From Parabacteroides sp900760525 (GTDB lineage: Bacteria > Bacteroidota > Bacteroidia > Bacteroidales > Tannerellaceae): a stretch of DNA of 64,000 nucleotides. The notes under the pieces are model-generated. The model ran no database searches, was not told the DNA's origin, and saw nothing but the letters and a program-made list of their open reading frames with translations. Below, piece after piece: positions 42,446 to 52,070 of the stretch. The DNA lies in contig NZ_CP187555.1 in the NCBI RefSeq assembly GCF_049860805.1, forward strand, positions 3,348,001 to 3,412,000. Direction: 5' to 3'. Position 1 is the first letter of the stretch; each line of letters opens with the position of its first letter. The translations under genes and the position numbers were made by a program.

Positions 42446-44272
42446 ATGAACAATTTTATTAGTTATCTGAGATTACTTCTGCTCGCAACGAGCGGAATGT
42501 TACTATTGTGTATAATTTTCGCCATGAATCCGGAATTAGCCGACGGTACTTTATCCGGAAGAGTTTGTTGGTTTCATTTCACATCTGTCTTGTTAGCCGG
42601 TGGAGTCCTGCTCATGGAATTTACTACACAGAAAAGCCGTTTTATTTTTTCATTACCAGATGTCCTATTGTTGCTCCTATTCGGTATTGTATTAGTTTCT
42701 TACAACAAAGAAGAAAACCTTCAACCGGAACGTTTCCTTTTCATAGCCCAACTGGCCGCCCTCTGGTTTATGCTTAGAGGAGCTTTACAAGCACACCAGG
42801 AATTACGGCCGTTTTTCATTACGATCATCATATTCACCGGGATCGTTCCAGCCATTTGGGGGATCGGCAATTCGATAAACCCAGCCCCTTCCACCCATCC
42901 GATCTTCAAATTACTGGAGATATCGTTGAAGCCGGAACCCTTTTACGGTTATATCGCAATCATTTTTCCGGTCTGCCTGAACACTTTACTCCGCTTTAAG
43001 GATTGTGACAAGACAGCAGTGTGGGAATCTCGTACATTCTTGTTTTATTTCTCTGCTTTTGGAGCGACTTTGATTATTACCGCCTTGTTCTTCAACACGA
43101 ATGAGCCCGTATGGATCGCCGCCATTCTTTCCGGCATCTGGGTTTGCTGGATGAGAATGATCGGGTGGAAGCAGACGAAAGAGGCCATACAACGGCATAA
43201 CAAACTTTTTGCCATTTCTTCAATAATCCTGTTTGTAATCGTCACGGCAATTATTCTGGCCGGAAACATCCGAAAAGCCCAGGCTGGGGACCGCCGGCTT
43301 TTGATCTGGAATATTACAACCCATGCAATTATGGGACATCCGATAACCGGTACGGGTATAGGCGGCTTTCCAACAACATACGCCAAAGAGCAATCTGCCT
43401 ACTTCAAGACCGATATCGCATCTACGAAAGAAAAGCGAACCGCAATCTGTCCTCTATATGCCTATAATGAATATCTGCAGATCGGACTTGAGTTAGGAAT
43501 AGCAGGCTTGCTGCTCTTTATCTTCTGGCTGGCCTTTTCCCTCTATTACGGGATCAAGCACAGACAGATAGGAGCCTCCGGCGGAATTCTGGCACTCGGG
43601 ATCTTCGCCCTCTATTCTTATCCGCTTCAACTTCCGACTTATTGGGTCCTGCTCTTATTCCTGACGGTTATATGTGTAACCAATCCGAAGCACGACAAAC
43701 AAAGGGAACAGAGAAGCATTCCGTATATCAGCGCCATCGCTGCCGTTCTCACTTGCATTCTTTTCTATGGACAAAAAGATTCCTATTATACATATAAGGA
43801 ATGGAAGGCACTCCAGGATTTATATCATAATCAGGCCTATGAACAAGCTGCCAACCGGTATGCCGGCCTATTCATCCAGTTATACCACCGGACAGATTTT
43901 CTATATGAGGGAGCGGAATGTTTCTGCAAAACCGGACAGCACGACATAGCCATCATGTGGTTGGACAGGGCTTTAAAACTAAGTGCAGACCCTGAGCTAT
44001 ATTATGCAATTGCAGAAAATAAAGAAGCGATCAAACAATATCGGGAAGCGGAAAGTTATCTGCTGGAAGTCAGCCGAATCCTGCCCGAAAAAGGATATAC
44101 CTATTTCCTGCTTGCCAAATTATATGCAGATCCCTCTTTTTCCCATCCGGACAAGTTTCAGAAGGCTGCTAAAAAGTTTCTTACCTTCCAGCCAAGTACG
44201 CAGAATAAAATAACGAAAGAGATGAAAAAGGAGATGCTCCAAATTATAAAGAGCCGGAATCATAACAAGTAG
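42446..44272 (+). CDS. O-antigen-ligase-like polytopic membrane protein with TPR tail, copy 2
   Basis: A 608-residue paralogue of 31038-32867 with the same layout: N-terminal multi-helix region, Wzy_C-like core (KLLEISLKPEPFYGYIAIIF, ITGTGIGGFPTTYAKEQSAY) and a C-terminal TPR-like part (FLYEGAECFCKTGQHDIAIM, then WLDRALKLSA). It is more AT-rich than copy 1 and stands alone, without a signal peptidase or NVEALA gene beside it. It lies just after the terminator at 42388-42424, so it may be controlled by attenuation or start from an undetected promoter. The glycan or acceptor is unknown. Confidence 0.85.
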   Translation: MNNFISYLRLLLLATSGMLLLCIIFAMNPELADGTLSGRVCWFHFTSVLLAGGVLLMEFTTQKSRFIFSLPDVLLLLLFGIVLVSYNKEENLQPERFLFIAQLAALWFMLRGALQAHQELRPFFITIIIFTGIVPAIWGIGNSINPAPSTHPIFKLLEISLKPEPFYGYIAIIFPVCLNTLLRFKDCDKTAVWESRTFLFYFSAFGATLIITALFFNTNEPVWIAAILSGIWVCWMRMIGWKQTKEAIQRHNKLFAISSIILFVIVTAIILAGNIRKAQAGDRRLLIWNITTHAIMGHPITGTGIGGFPTTYAKEQSAYFKTDIASTKEKRTAICPLYAYNEYLQIGLELGIAGLLLFIFWLAFSLYYGIKHRQIGASGGILALGIFALYSYPLQLPTYWVLLLFLTVICVTNPKHDKQREQRSIPYISAIAAVLTCILFYGQKDSYYTYKEWKALQDLYHNQAYEQAANRYAGLFIQLYHRTDFLYEGAECFCKTGQHDIAIMWLDRALKLSADPELYYAIAENKEAIKQYREAESYLLEVSRILPEKGYTYFLLAKLYADPSFSHPDKFQKAAKKFLTFQPSTQNKITKEMKKEMLQIIKSRNHNK

Positions 44273-44348
44273 CAAATAGTCAGCAAAGTATACCGATATG
44301 CCCATCCACCCGTTTTATTCCGGCACGGCATATCGGTACATTATTATG

Positions 44349-46178
44349 TTACTCCATAACCGGAACCAACCTCACTTTCAATATTTCTTTCCGGCCCGCT
44401 TTCACATCGGCATCAAAAACAATCCGGACAGAACCGGGATTCGGAGCATCATAGCTATGCAACGGGACATTATCGATCACCGAGAAAGTTGCAGCGGAAG
44501 GACTATCGATAATCAAATGCAACTTCTTACCCTCTTTCGTCAGCTCCATGGTATGGGAATCTATCTGCCTGGGCGTGGCGGATGTCACCATCGTCCACCG
44601 GACAGAAGCCGGCTTACCGGCAGCCTGCACACGGTCCGTCACCTGCAAATATTGTTCTTTGACAAGCACGACTTCACGAGTCGCCTTTTTCAGATCACCG
44701 CCGAACAGAGTTGTCATATCCAGGTTAGCCCCTAACTTGGTATCCTTCGTATACGTCTCGAGGATTGGCACCTCGCCTTTTACCTGATGTTTCGCGCCAT
44801 TCACCGTCAAAGTATTATGAACGAAATTATTATAACGGAACACATCCCAACGCTGCCCGTCCTGGTCGCCGTTCCACAGGCGCACGTTTTCCTTCTCGAG
44901 CGAATAATACTCCTGCATGCCCAGGTCCTGTGCCCAACGAACCCCCAAAGCCTCGAACACGAAAGAACCTGCATCCATATGGGCATGGTTGGCAGAAGCC
45001 GTCCCCCCTTTGATACCTACATAGAAACCTTTTCCCTCATCCCATCCTGTACGAACCAAGGCTACCGGCACTTTGCCATGGCCGGTCCAGATTTTGGCGG
45101 CCGGCGGCGTCACCTTCTTCATATCGAAACGTGTCCCGTAGATCAGGATGAGAGGCAAAAACCGTTCTTCCTCGGCAGTGAACTGCGTATCTCCGCGTGT
45201 AAGGAATATCTTCTCGTTCCACAACAAAGAGGGATCGTCCAATTTGGAAGCGAACCAAAACATTGCGGGGAAAGACTGCGTTGTCTCGCGCGCATCGCTG
45301 AAGTTAAAAGCGAGGCCGGTCGTCCCTGCCATATACTGCATGAAACGGGCAGAGGGCATAAAGCCTTCCGTTTCGCACAAGCCGCCGTCCGAACCGAACG
45401 CCGACTCCAAAGCTGCGATCAGCATGGCATTAAAACTCGTCCCATACCCCCAGTAGTTATACCCTTCGGGATAGTTGCCATCAGGCGCATACACCTTCAT
45501 TGACAAAGGTACGGACGACATGGCCCGCTCGATAACCGCGGCCGCCTCTTCACCATCCGACTCGAGAATGGCAAGGGCGCCATATACCAGTCCGGTATTA
45601 CAAACCTGGTTCCAGTTATTTCCCGCTTTCAGGAACCAGTTATACTTTTCATCGTTCGACGGGGCGAACCCTTTCAACCGGATCGACTCGCGCACCAACG
45701 CCTTAGTCTCCGGCGCCAACCCGTCATACAACCAGTCATAACCGATCGCTACCGCCATCGTCATCTCGCCGACATCCAGAAAATGAGACGGGTTCCAGTC
45801 TCCGAACGAGCATACTGACACCATTTCCTGCTCGGCACGCAGGCGGTATTTATCTTCTCCGGTCATCCGGTAGACGAACGAGAGGTCGAATATACGCTTC
45901 AGTGCCTCACGTGAGACAGCCAGCAGACGGCGTCCTTCTTTCTTGTACGTCAGCGTCGGGCAGATCAGCAACCGGTCAGCCTCTCCGACAATCTGGTTAT
46001 AGACGCGTTGCATTTCAAGATTATCTTTCAGGCTTTCCCGTATCTTCAACTCTTCCCCCTGCTTCATCAACAGGCGGGGATGATCGGTCACCCGGTTATA
46101 ATCAAACGCTTGGGCTGCCAGATGTGTTCCGGCACACAAAAGGAGGCACGTAAAAATGAGAAAAAACACCTTATTCAT
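44349..46178 (-). CDS. Heparinase II/III-family polysaccharide lyase
   Basis: A 609-residue exported protein (signal peptide ending THLAAQ, about 1-22). It has an alpha/alpha-toroid N-terminal half (about 60-350; NPSHFLDVGEMTMAVAIGYD, NNWNQVCNTGLVYGALAI) and a beta-sandwich heparinase II/III C-terminal half (about 370-609). The signature NHAHMDAGSFVFEALG (about 393-408) carries the histidine expected in the active site. It would cleave uronic-acid-containing polysaccharides by beta-elimination in the periplasm. The exact PL family is not assignable by eye. It is convergent with the O-antigen-ligase-like copy 2 and has no sulfatase or SusCD neighbours here. Confidence 0.88.
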   Translation of the reverse strand: MNKVFFLIFTCLLLCAGTHLAAQAFDYNRVTDHPRLLMKQGEELKIRESLKDNLEMQRVYNQIVGEADRLLICPTLTYKKEGRRLLAVSREALKRIFDLSFVYRMTGEDKYRLRAEQEMVSVCSFGDWNPSHFLDVGEMTMAVAIGYDWLYDGLAPETKALVRESIRLKGFAPSNDEKYNWFLKAGNNWNQVCNTGLVYGALAILESDGEEAAAVIERAMSSVPLSMKVYAPDGNYPEGYNYWGYGTSFNAMLIAALESAFGSDGGLCETEGFMPSARFMQYMAGTTGLAFNFSDARETTQSFPAMFWFASKLDDPSLLWNEKIFLTRGDTQFTAEEERFLPLILIYGTRFDMKKVTPPAAKIWTGHGKVPVALVRTGWDEGKGFYVGIKGGTASANHAHMDAGSFVFEALGVRWAQDLGMQEYYSLEKENVRLWNGDQDGQRWDVFRYNNFVHNTLTVNGAKHQVKGEVPILETYTKDTKLGANLDMTTLFGGDLKKATREVVLVKEQYLQVTDRVQAAGKPASVRWTMVTSATPRQIDSHTMELTKEGKKLHLIIDSPSAATFSVIDNVPLHSYDAPNPGSVRIVFDADVKAGRKEILKVRLVPVME

Positions 46179-46573
46179 ATCTTTCAGAATTAATGAATTA
46201 ACGCAGTAAAGATAGAAAATCGGAACAACCGCGCCAAAAAATTACTCCTCACTTTCGTCCCTGCATTGCGACCCCATGAAAGATATCTTCCCAGACTTCG
46301 TCAATGCGTGCCCCAAAACCCGCCTTGGTCAAGTATCATTCCGTCATCTTTATTGGGGCAAGACAGTACATTTTGAAACGTTAAAGAATATTACCAGCAA
46401 TAGTAATTCCAAAAACATGCGATAGTAATCCGATTTTGACGGGATGGTAGTGACATTTTGATAAAAACAAGAAGCTTTAAACAAATCGTAATTTTTCTGT
46501 TGCAATACTTGTAAAAACTCGGCATTATTTTATATATTGTGCACACATTATAAAACTTCTAAATTTAAAAAAC
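46179..46573. other. 395-bp intergenic region
   Basis: Divergent promoter region between the lyase (minus) and the C10 protease (plus). A TATCTTTA box on the minus strand (about 46208-46215) may serve the lyase. There is a hairpin TGCCCCAA/TTGGGGCA (46309-46316, 46353-46360). An unsupported 49-codon frame (46276-46425) crosses the hairpin. The right half is AT-rich and otherwise featureless. Confidence 0.5.
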
Positions 46574-47986
46574 ATGAACGTGAAAAACCTATCTTTACTA
46601 CTCGTAATGGGGTTGCTATTTGCATGCACCAATGAGATTCCGAACAACAAGCCGCAAGGAGATGATGTTAATGCAAAAATTAACCAACTAAAAAAGAATT
46701 CCTCCTTTGTATCTGAAGAATTAGCTATATCAGTAGCCGGAAAATTTCAACACGGCAAATCGACTCGTTCTAATGGAGCAGAGATTCAAGATATTCATGT
46801 AATATCGGATGAAAGCAACCATCCACTCATGTATGTGATAAATTACACGAATCAAAAGTTCGTAATTATCAGTGCTACGAAAAATTACTATCCCATATTA
46901 GCTTATTCAGATGAGAACAATTTGGATGTTGAGGCTGAATCGTTCAAAAATAATGAATGGCTGATAGAAACCCAACACATTATCAAACACAGTTCTGATT
47001 TGGACAAAAACACCATTTCACAAATAAATTTCCAGTGGAATGATTATGAAGAAAAACAAAAAAATACTGATGCCACATTGGTAACCCAAGGTAGTGTAGA
47101 AGAAAATCAAGTATTAGCAGCTCGCATTAGCGAGTTAAGAGATCAATACCCTGATTTTTATTTTCGTCCTTTATCGAGATGTTCTTCCTATGATTTCGCT
47201 TATGCAGGCGGAGACATATATGACAACTTATGTTCCTTAGCAAATCAATATGGTTCACCTATAGAATATACTATATTGGGCATTAAAAATATCGACAAAA
47301 ACCAGAAAGTCGGCCCTCTGTTAAAGACAAATTGGCATCAAAAAGCTCCATACAACGAGTTGTGTCCTAATAAGTATCCTGCTGGATGTGTTGCTATTGC
47401 TATGGCTCAAATTATGAAATTCCACCAATACCCAACACGTTATAATTGGAATAACATTCCGAACATAGATGCAACATATGATACTCAAAAATTAATTTAT
47501 GACATAGGTTTGGCTGTTGATATGGATTATGGATCGGACGGTTCTGGATCAAATATAAATATGGCAAAAAAAGCATTTGACGGAACTTTTCAATATAACA
47601 CACGATTAGCAGATTTTAAGGATGAAGAAGTAAAGGGAGAAATTTTAAACAACAATCGCCCCGTTTACATGAAAGGAAGCGACAATTTTTTATTTTTCCC
47701 TAAAGATGGTCATGCATGGGTTTGCGATGGCTGCCAAGTCACAGGTAGTGAAACTATCTACTTTTTGGAATATCGATCCGGTACTCCTGGTAATTACCGA
47801 TATAGTTGCCCTGGAGGTCCATCAGTAGACTACCCAGGAAGAACCGGTACAGAAGGACATTCTTATCACATGAATTGGGGATGGAAAAATGGCGATGGAA
47901 ACGGTTGGTTCGCATACAATAACGTAAAAGTAAATGGATATAATTTTGATCATAATAGAAAAAATCTTTTCGTCAATCCACGATAA
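46574..47986 (+). CDS. C10 (streptopain-like) cysteine protease lipoprotein with propeptide
   Basis: A 470-residue secreted protease precursor. Lipobox LLFACT (C18); an N-terminal Spi-type inhibitory propeptide (about 40-190: VISDESNHPLMYVINYTNQK, FVIISATKNYYPILAYS); then the mature C10 domain. Catalytic cysteine C272 is in YPAGCVAIAMAQIMK and histidine H380 in PKDGHAWVCDGCQ. A terminal MNWGWKNGDGNGWF matches the conserved Trp-rich region. C10 proteases of gut Bacteroidetes are relatives of SpeB and interpain and act on host or dietary proteins. The gene is AT-rich compared with carB downstream, suggesting acquisition. It is followed after 27 bp by a small OMP. Confidence 0.9.
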   Translation: MNVKNLSLLLVMGLLFACTNEIPNNKPQGDDVNAKINQLKKNSSFVSEELAISVAGKFQHGKSTRSNGAEIQDIHVISDESNHPLMYVINYTNQKFVIISATKNYYPILAYSDENNLDVEAESFKNNEWLIETQHIIKHSSDLDKNTISQINFQWNDYEEKQKNTDATLVTQGSVEENQVLAARISELRDQYPDFYFRPLSRCSSYDFAYAGGDIYDNLCSLANQYGSPIEYTILGIKNIDKNQKVGPLLKTNWHQKAPYNELCPNKYPAGCVAIAMAQIMKFHQYPTRYNWNNIPNIDATYDTQKLIYDIGLAVDMDYGSDGSGSNINMAKKAFDGTFQYNTRLADFKDEEVKGEILNNNRPVYMKGSDNFLFFPKDGHAWVCDGCQVTGSETIYFLEYRSGTPGNYRYSCPGGPSVDYPGRTGTEGHSYHMNWGWKNGDGNGWFAYNNVKVNGYNFDHNRKNLFVNPR

Positions 47987-48013
47987 TTCGACATCATTCA
48001 AATTAGACACAGT

Positions 48014-48550
48014 ATGAGAACATTCATTATTACCTTAATCTGTCTCTTTTCTGTTTTAACGACACAAGCGCAATTAAAAGAAAAGGGATTTTTCATAGAG
48101 GCAAGTGCCGGATACGGACAATACAAATGGAACGCTTCAACCGATCGGTTTGCAATGATAGCACCATCCATCGGATATAAATTCAATCCTAAATGGACTG
48201 TCGGTATTAAAATGCAAATTGAAACTGCATCACCGAATTTTTTATATCTGACCGGATATGCTCAATACCATTATTGGTGTAAGAGACGACTTAGTTTATT
48301 TGGAGAACTTCAAACAACTTATGCTTCTTCGACTAATTTAACACCATCAAACGAACACGGAGAAGTCGGACTTACTTTAGGAGGCACTTTCGCTTTGACC
48401 AACCGATTAGGATTGATCCTTCACTACGGGTACATCGGCTATAGCGGAGACCATTACGGAAGAGATCAGGGAGCCTGCTGGAACGAAGGCGATTTCATTG
48501 TAGACGTTGATTGGCGCCGACTGTTGTTAGGAGTACAATTCATATTCTGA
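48014..48550 (+). CDS. Small outer-membrane beta-barrel protein
   Basis: A 178-residue exported barrel (signal MRTFIITLICLFSVLTTQAQ). Alternating strands (FFIEASAGYGQYKWN, APSIGYKFNPKWTVGIKMQI, HGEVGLTLGGTFALTNRLGL) and a terminal aromatic (LLGVQFIF) are typical of small 8-strand outer-membrane proteins. It lies 27 bp after the C10 protease gene, same strand and similar AT content. The pair may be one transferred unit. Function unknown. Confidence 0.8.
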   Translation: MRTFIITLICLFSVLTTQAQLKEKGFFIEASAGYGQYKWNASTDRFAMIAPSIGYKFNPKWTVGIKMQIETASPNFLYLTGYAQYHYWCKRRLSLFGELQTTYASSTNLTPSNEHGEVGLTLGGTFALTNRLGLILHYGYIGYSGDHYGRDQGACWNEGDFIVDVDWRRLLLGVQFIF

Positions 48551-48558
48551 TTGAGCTA

Positions 48559-48589
48559 TTGCACATTTAAAGATTTATCTTTATCTTTG
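48559..48589 (+). promoter_or_regulatory. Promoter of the small transcript before carB
   Basis: TTG (48559-48561) and TATCTTTG (48582-48589) separated by exactly 20 bp, a perfect Bacteroidetes promoter. It starts 8 bp after the OMP stop and would initiate near 48596. Confidence 0.7.
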
Positions 48590-48613
48590 CCGAAATTTTG
48601 AAGATAGAGTTTC

Positions 48614-48718
48614 ATGACACAGAGAGCACATAAGGATAATCCAGCGTACTTTTCCGGTTATATGTCGGACAATGAGGCTCATTTCTTTATTTTAAAGGAT
48701 TTTCATTTGGTTATATAG
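48614..48718 (+). CDS. Possible 34-residue small protein
   Basis: ATG at 48614, TAG at 48716-48718; the product starts MTQRAHKDNPAYFSGYMSDN and ends FFILKDFHLVI. The frame fills most of a short transcript that has its own consensus promoter (48559-48589) and a strong terminator (48720-48753). This arrangement suggests either a small gene or a small RNA of about 155 nt with a chance frame. No family is recognised, no signal peptide is present, and there is no second genome to compare. Confidence 0.4.
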   Translation: MTQRAHKDNPAYFSGYMSDNEAHFFILKDFHLVI

Positions 48719-48719
48719 G

Positions 48720-48753
48720 ATGCGTTAGTTATTTTTACTAACGCATTTTTTTT
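48720..48753 (+). terminator. Strong intrinsic terminator before carB
   Basis: A 10-bp perfect stem ATGCGTTAGT/ACTAACGCAT (48720-48729, 48737-48746) with a TATTTTT loop, followed by seven to eight Ts. It ends 66 bp before the carB ATG. Confidence 0.88.
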
Positions 48754-48819
48754 GTGCCTTATGAGCAACAGACGTAAATAACATACTATAAAATCAATAA
48801 TTAAACAACCCAAATTACT

Positions 48820-51800
48820 ATGTCGAAAAGTGGTATCAAAAAGGTAATTGTTCTGGGCTCGGGTGCCCTGAAGATCGGACAGGCCGGAGAATTTGACTAT
48901 TCCGGTTCACAAGCATTGAAAGCGCTGAAAGAAGAAGGAATCAGCACCGTATTGCTCAATCCGAACATTGCAACCATTCAAACATCAGAAGGGGTAGCCG
49001 ACAAGGTGTATTTCCTGCCGATCACTCCTTACTTTGTTGAAGAAGTAATCAAAAAAGAACAACCGGACGGTATCCTGCTGGCTTTCGGCGGACAAACTGC
49101 CCTGAACTGCGGAACCGAGCTGTATACCAGCGGGACACTGGCCAAATACGGTGTAAAGGTACTGGGAACTTCGGTCGAAGCAATCATGTACACGGAAGAC
49201 CGCGACCTGTTTGTAAAGAAACTTAACGAGATAGAAGTAAAAACTCCGGCCAGCCACGCTGTAGAAAACCTGGAAGATGCCGTAAAAGCTGCTTACGAAA
49301 TCGGTTTCCCGGTCATGATCCGTTCGGCATACGCATTGGGCGGTATGGGTAGCGGTATCTGCAAGGACGAAGCCGAACTGCGTACGCTGGCAGAAAGCGC
49401 TTTCGCTTATTCCCCGCAGGTATTGGTAGAAGAATCGCTGAAAGGCTGGAAGGAAATCGAATTTGAAGTAATCCGCGATAAGAACGACCACTGCTTCACG
49501 GTCGTAAGCATGGAAAATGTGGACCCGCTGGGTGTACATACCGGCGAAAGTATCGTTGTCGCTCCTACCTGCTCGTTGACAGAGAAGGAACTGGACCTGT
49601 TGAAAGAACTTTCGACCAAAACGATCCGTCACTTGGGCATCGTAGGCGAATGTAACATCCAGTATGCGTTCAACTCCGAGACTTGCGACTATCGTGTGAT
49701 CGAAGTAAACGCCCGCCTGAGCCGTTCTTCCGCACTCGCATCCAAAGCGAGCGGTTATCCGCTGGCATTCGTGGCTGCCAAATTGGCTTTAGGTTACAGC
49801 CTCGACGAAATCGGCGAGATGGGAACTCCCAATTCCGCTTATAAAGCACCGGAAGTAGATTACATGATCGTGAAGATCCCGCGTTGGGACTTGACCAAGT
49901 TCGTCGGTGTAAGCCGTCTGATCGGTTCGAGCATGAAGTCTGTCGGCGAGATCATGTCGATCGGTAAGAGCTTCGAGGAAATTATGCAGAAAGGTCTGCG
50001 TATGATCGGACAGGGCATGCACGGTTTCGTCGGCAATAACGACGTGGAATTCGACAATCTGGACGATGCGTTGGCCAACCCGACCGACCTGCGTATCTTC
50101 GCCGTAGCCAAAGCGCTGGAAGAAGGTTATACGGTAGACCGCATCCATGAACTGTCCAAGATCACCCCGTGGTTCCTGGAAAAACTGAAAAACATCGTAG
50201 ACTATACGAAAGTATTGTCTGCCTACAATAAGATCGAAGACCTGCCGGAAGATGTGCTGAAAGAAGCAAAACGCCTGGGATTCTCGGACTTCCAGATCGC
50301 CCGCTACGTAGAAGAGCCGGAAGGCAATATGGAAAAGGAAAACATCCGCGTCCGCAACCTGCGTAAGAAGATGGGTATCCTGCCGAGCGTAAAACGTATC
50401 AACACGATCGCATCGGAACATCCCGAACTAACGAACTACCTGTATATGACATACGATGGCAGCCAACACGATATTTCTTACTATCCGAACGACAAGAGTG
50501 TCGTGATCTTAGGTTCGGGAGCTTACCGCATCGGTTCGTCCGTAGAGTTCGACTGGTGTTCGGTAAATGCCGCACAGACAGCCCGCAAGTTAGGCTACAA
50601 ATCCATCATGATCAACTACAACCCGGAAACGGTTTCCACTGATTATGACATGTGCGACCGCCTGTACTTCGACGAACTTTCGTTCGAACGTGTACTCGAC
50701 GTAATGGACCTGGAACTTCCGAAAGGTGTAATCGTATCCGTAGGCGGCCAGATCCCGAACAACCTCGCCATGAAGCTGCACCGTCAAAATGTGCCTATCT
50801 TAGGAACTTCGCCGTTATCGATCGACCGTGCTGAGAACCGCCATAAATTCTCTGCAATGCTGGACACACTGGGTATCGACCAGCCGCGTTGGGCCGAGCT
50901 GACCAGCATGGAAGAGATCGACGACTTTATCGCAAAGGTTGGTTTCCCGATCCTGATCCGTCCGTCTTACGTACTGTCCGGTGCTGCTATGAACGTATGT
51001 CATAGCAAGGAACAGATGATCGAATTCCTGAACTTAGCAGCCAAGGTTTCCAAAGAATATCCGGTAGTCGTTTCCGAATTCCTGCAGGGAGCGAAAGAAA
51101 TCGAGTTCGACGCAGTAGCCATGAACGGCGAAGTGGTTGAATATGCCATCTCCGAACATATCGAGTTTGCCGGTGTCCACTCCGGTGACGCAACTTTGGT
51201 ATTCCCGGCACAAAAGATATATTTCGAGACAGCCCGCCGCATCAAGAAGGTCAGCAAGATGATCGCCAAAGAGCTGAACATCAGCGGCCCGTTCAATATC
51301 CAGTTCCTGGCTAAGAACAACGATGTGAAGGTAATCGAATGTAACCTGCGTGCATCCCGTAGCTTCCCGTTCGTATCGAAAGTGCTGAAACGCAACTTTA
51401 TCGAGACCGCTACCCGTATCATGCTCGACGCTCCTTACACCAAACCGGACAAGAGCGCATTCGATATCGACTGGATCGGAGTCAAGGCGTCACAGTTCTC
51501 ATTCGCCCGCCTGCACAAGGCCGACCCTGTACTGGGTGTGGATATGAGTTCGACAGGCGAAGTAGGTTGTATCGGCGACGACTTCGACGAAGCATTGCTT
51601 TCTGCCATGATGGCCGTCGGAAACAGAATACCGCAGAAGAACGTACTGGTTTCTTCCGGTGCAGCCAAGAGCAAAGCCGAACTGTTGGAACCGTGCCATA
51701 TGCTGGCAGCAAAAGGTTACCAGATCTACGGTACTGCCGGAACAGCTAAGTTCCTTAATGAAAACGGCATACCCGCAATAACAGTCTGCTGGCCGGATGA

Positions 51801-52038
51801 ACAGGGCGACCTGAACATCATGGATCTGTTCAGCCAGCACGTGTTCGAACTGGTTGTCAACATCCCGAAGGACCACAGTAAGCGCGAACTGACCAATGGC
51901 TACAAGATCCGTCGTGCCGCGATCGATCACAACATCCCATTGATCACCAACGCCCGCCTGGCAAGTGCTTTCATCGGCGCCTTCTGCAATATGGATGAAA
52001 AAGACATCCAGATTAAGAGCTGGCAGGAATATAAATAA
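48820..52038 (+). CDS. carB: Carbamoyl-phosphate synthase large subunit
   Basis: A 1072-residue enzyme making carbamoyl phosphate from bicarbonate, ammonia (from CarA glutaminase) and two ATP, for pyrimidine and arginine synthesis. Two homologous ATP-grasp halves are clear: IKKVIVLGSGALKIGQAGEF with NVDPLGVHTGESIVVAPTCS in the first, and KSVVILGSGAYRIGSSVEFD with EHIEFAGVHSGDATLVFPAQ in the second. The C-terminal MGS-like allosteric domain starts about residue 935 (NVLVSSGAAKSKAELLEPCH). Length and motifs are normal. carA is not next to it. It lies just after a terminated small transcript and is followed by a palindromic repeat element. Confidence 0.97.
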   Translation: MSKSGIKKVIVLGSGALKIGQAGEFDYSGSQALKALKEEGISTVLLNPNIATIQTSEGVADKVYFLPITPYFVEEVIKKEQPDGILLAFGGQTALNCGTELYTSGTLAKYGVKVLGTSVEAIMYTEDRDLFVKKLNEIEVKTPASHAVENLEDAVKAAYEIGFPVMIRSAYALGGMGSGICKDEAELRTLAESAFAYSPQVLVEESLKGWKEIEFEVIRDKNDHCFTVVSMENVDPLGVHTGESIVVAPTCSLTEKELDLLKELSTKTIRHLGIVGECNIQYAFNSETCDYRVIEVNARLSRSSALASKASGYPLAFVAAKLALGYSLDEIGEMGTPNSAYKAPEVDYMIVKIPRWDLTKFVGVSRLIGSSMKSVGEIMSIGKSFEEIMQKGLRMIGQGMHGFVGNNDVEFDNLDDALANPTDLRIFAVAKALEEGYTVDRIHELSKITPWFLEKLKNIVDYTKVLSAYNKIEDLPEDVLKEAKRLGFSDFQIARYVEEPEGNMEKENIRVRNLRKKMGILPSVKRINTIASEHPELTNYLYMTYDGSQHDISYYPNDKSVVILGSGAYRIGSSVEFDWCSVNAAQTARKLGYKSIMINYNPETVSTDYDMCDRLYFDELSFERVLDVMDLELPKGVIVSVGGQIPNNLAMKLHRQNVPILGTSPLSIDRAENRHKFSAMLDTLGIDQPRWAELTSMEEIDDFIAKVGFPILIRPSYVLSGAAMNVCHSKEQMIEFLNLAAKVSKEYPVVVSEFLQGAKEIEFDAVAMNGEVVEYAISEHIEFAGVHSGDATLVFPAQKIYFETARRIKKVSKMIAKELNISGPFNIQFLAKNNDVKVIECNLRASRSFPFVSKVLKRNFIETATRIMLDAPYTKPDKSAFDIDWIGVKASQFSFARLHKADPVLGVDMSSTGEVGCIGDDFDEALLSAMMAVGNRIPQKNVLVSSGAAKSKAELLEPCHMLAAKGYQIYGTAGTAKFLNENGIPAITVCWPDEQGDLNIMDLFSQHVFELVVNIPKDHSKRELTNGYKIRRAAIDHNIPLITNARLASAFIGAFCNMDEKDIQIKSWQEYK

Positions 52039-52070
52039 TTAAGAATTTAATTATATTTGCAGCACAATTC

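Noticed and set aside
44787..45503. 238-codon plus-strand frame
   Set aside because: Antisense to the heparinase-type gene; no signal or domain.
46276..46425. 49-residue plus-strand frame starting MKDIFPDFVNACPK
   Set aside because: No promoter, signal or family is seen and it crosses a hairpin; it could be a remnant, but support is too weak.
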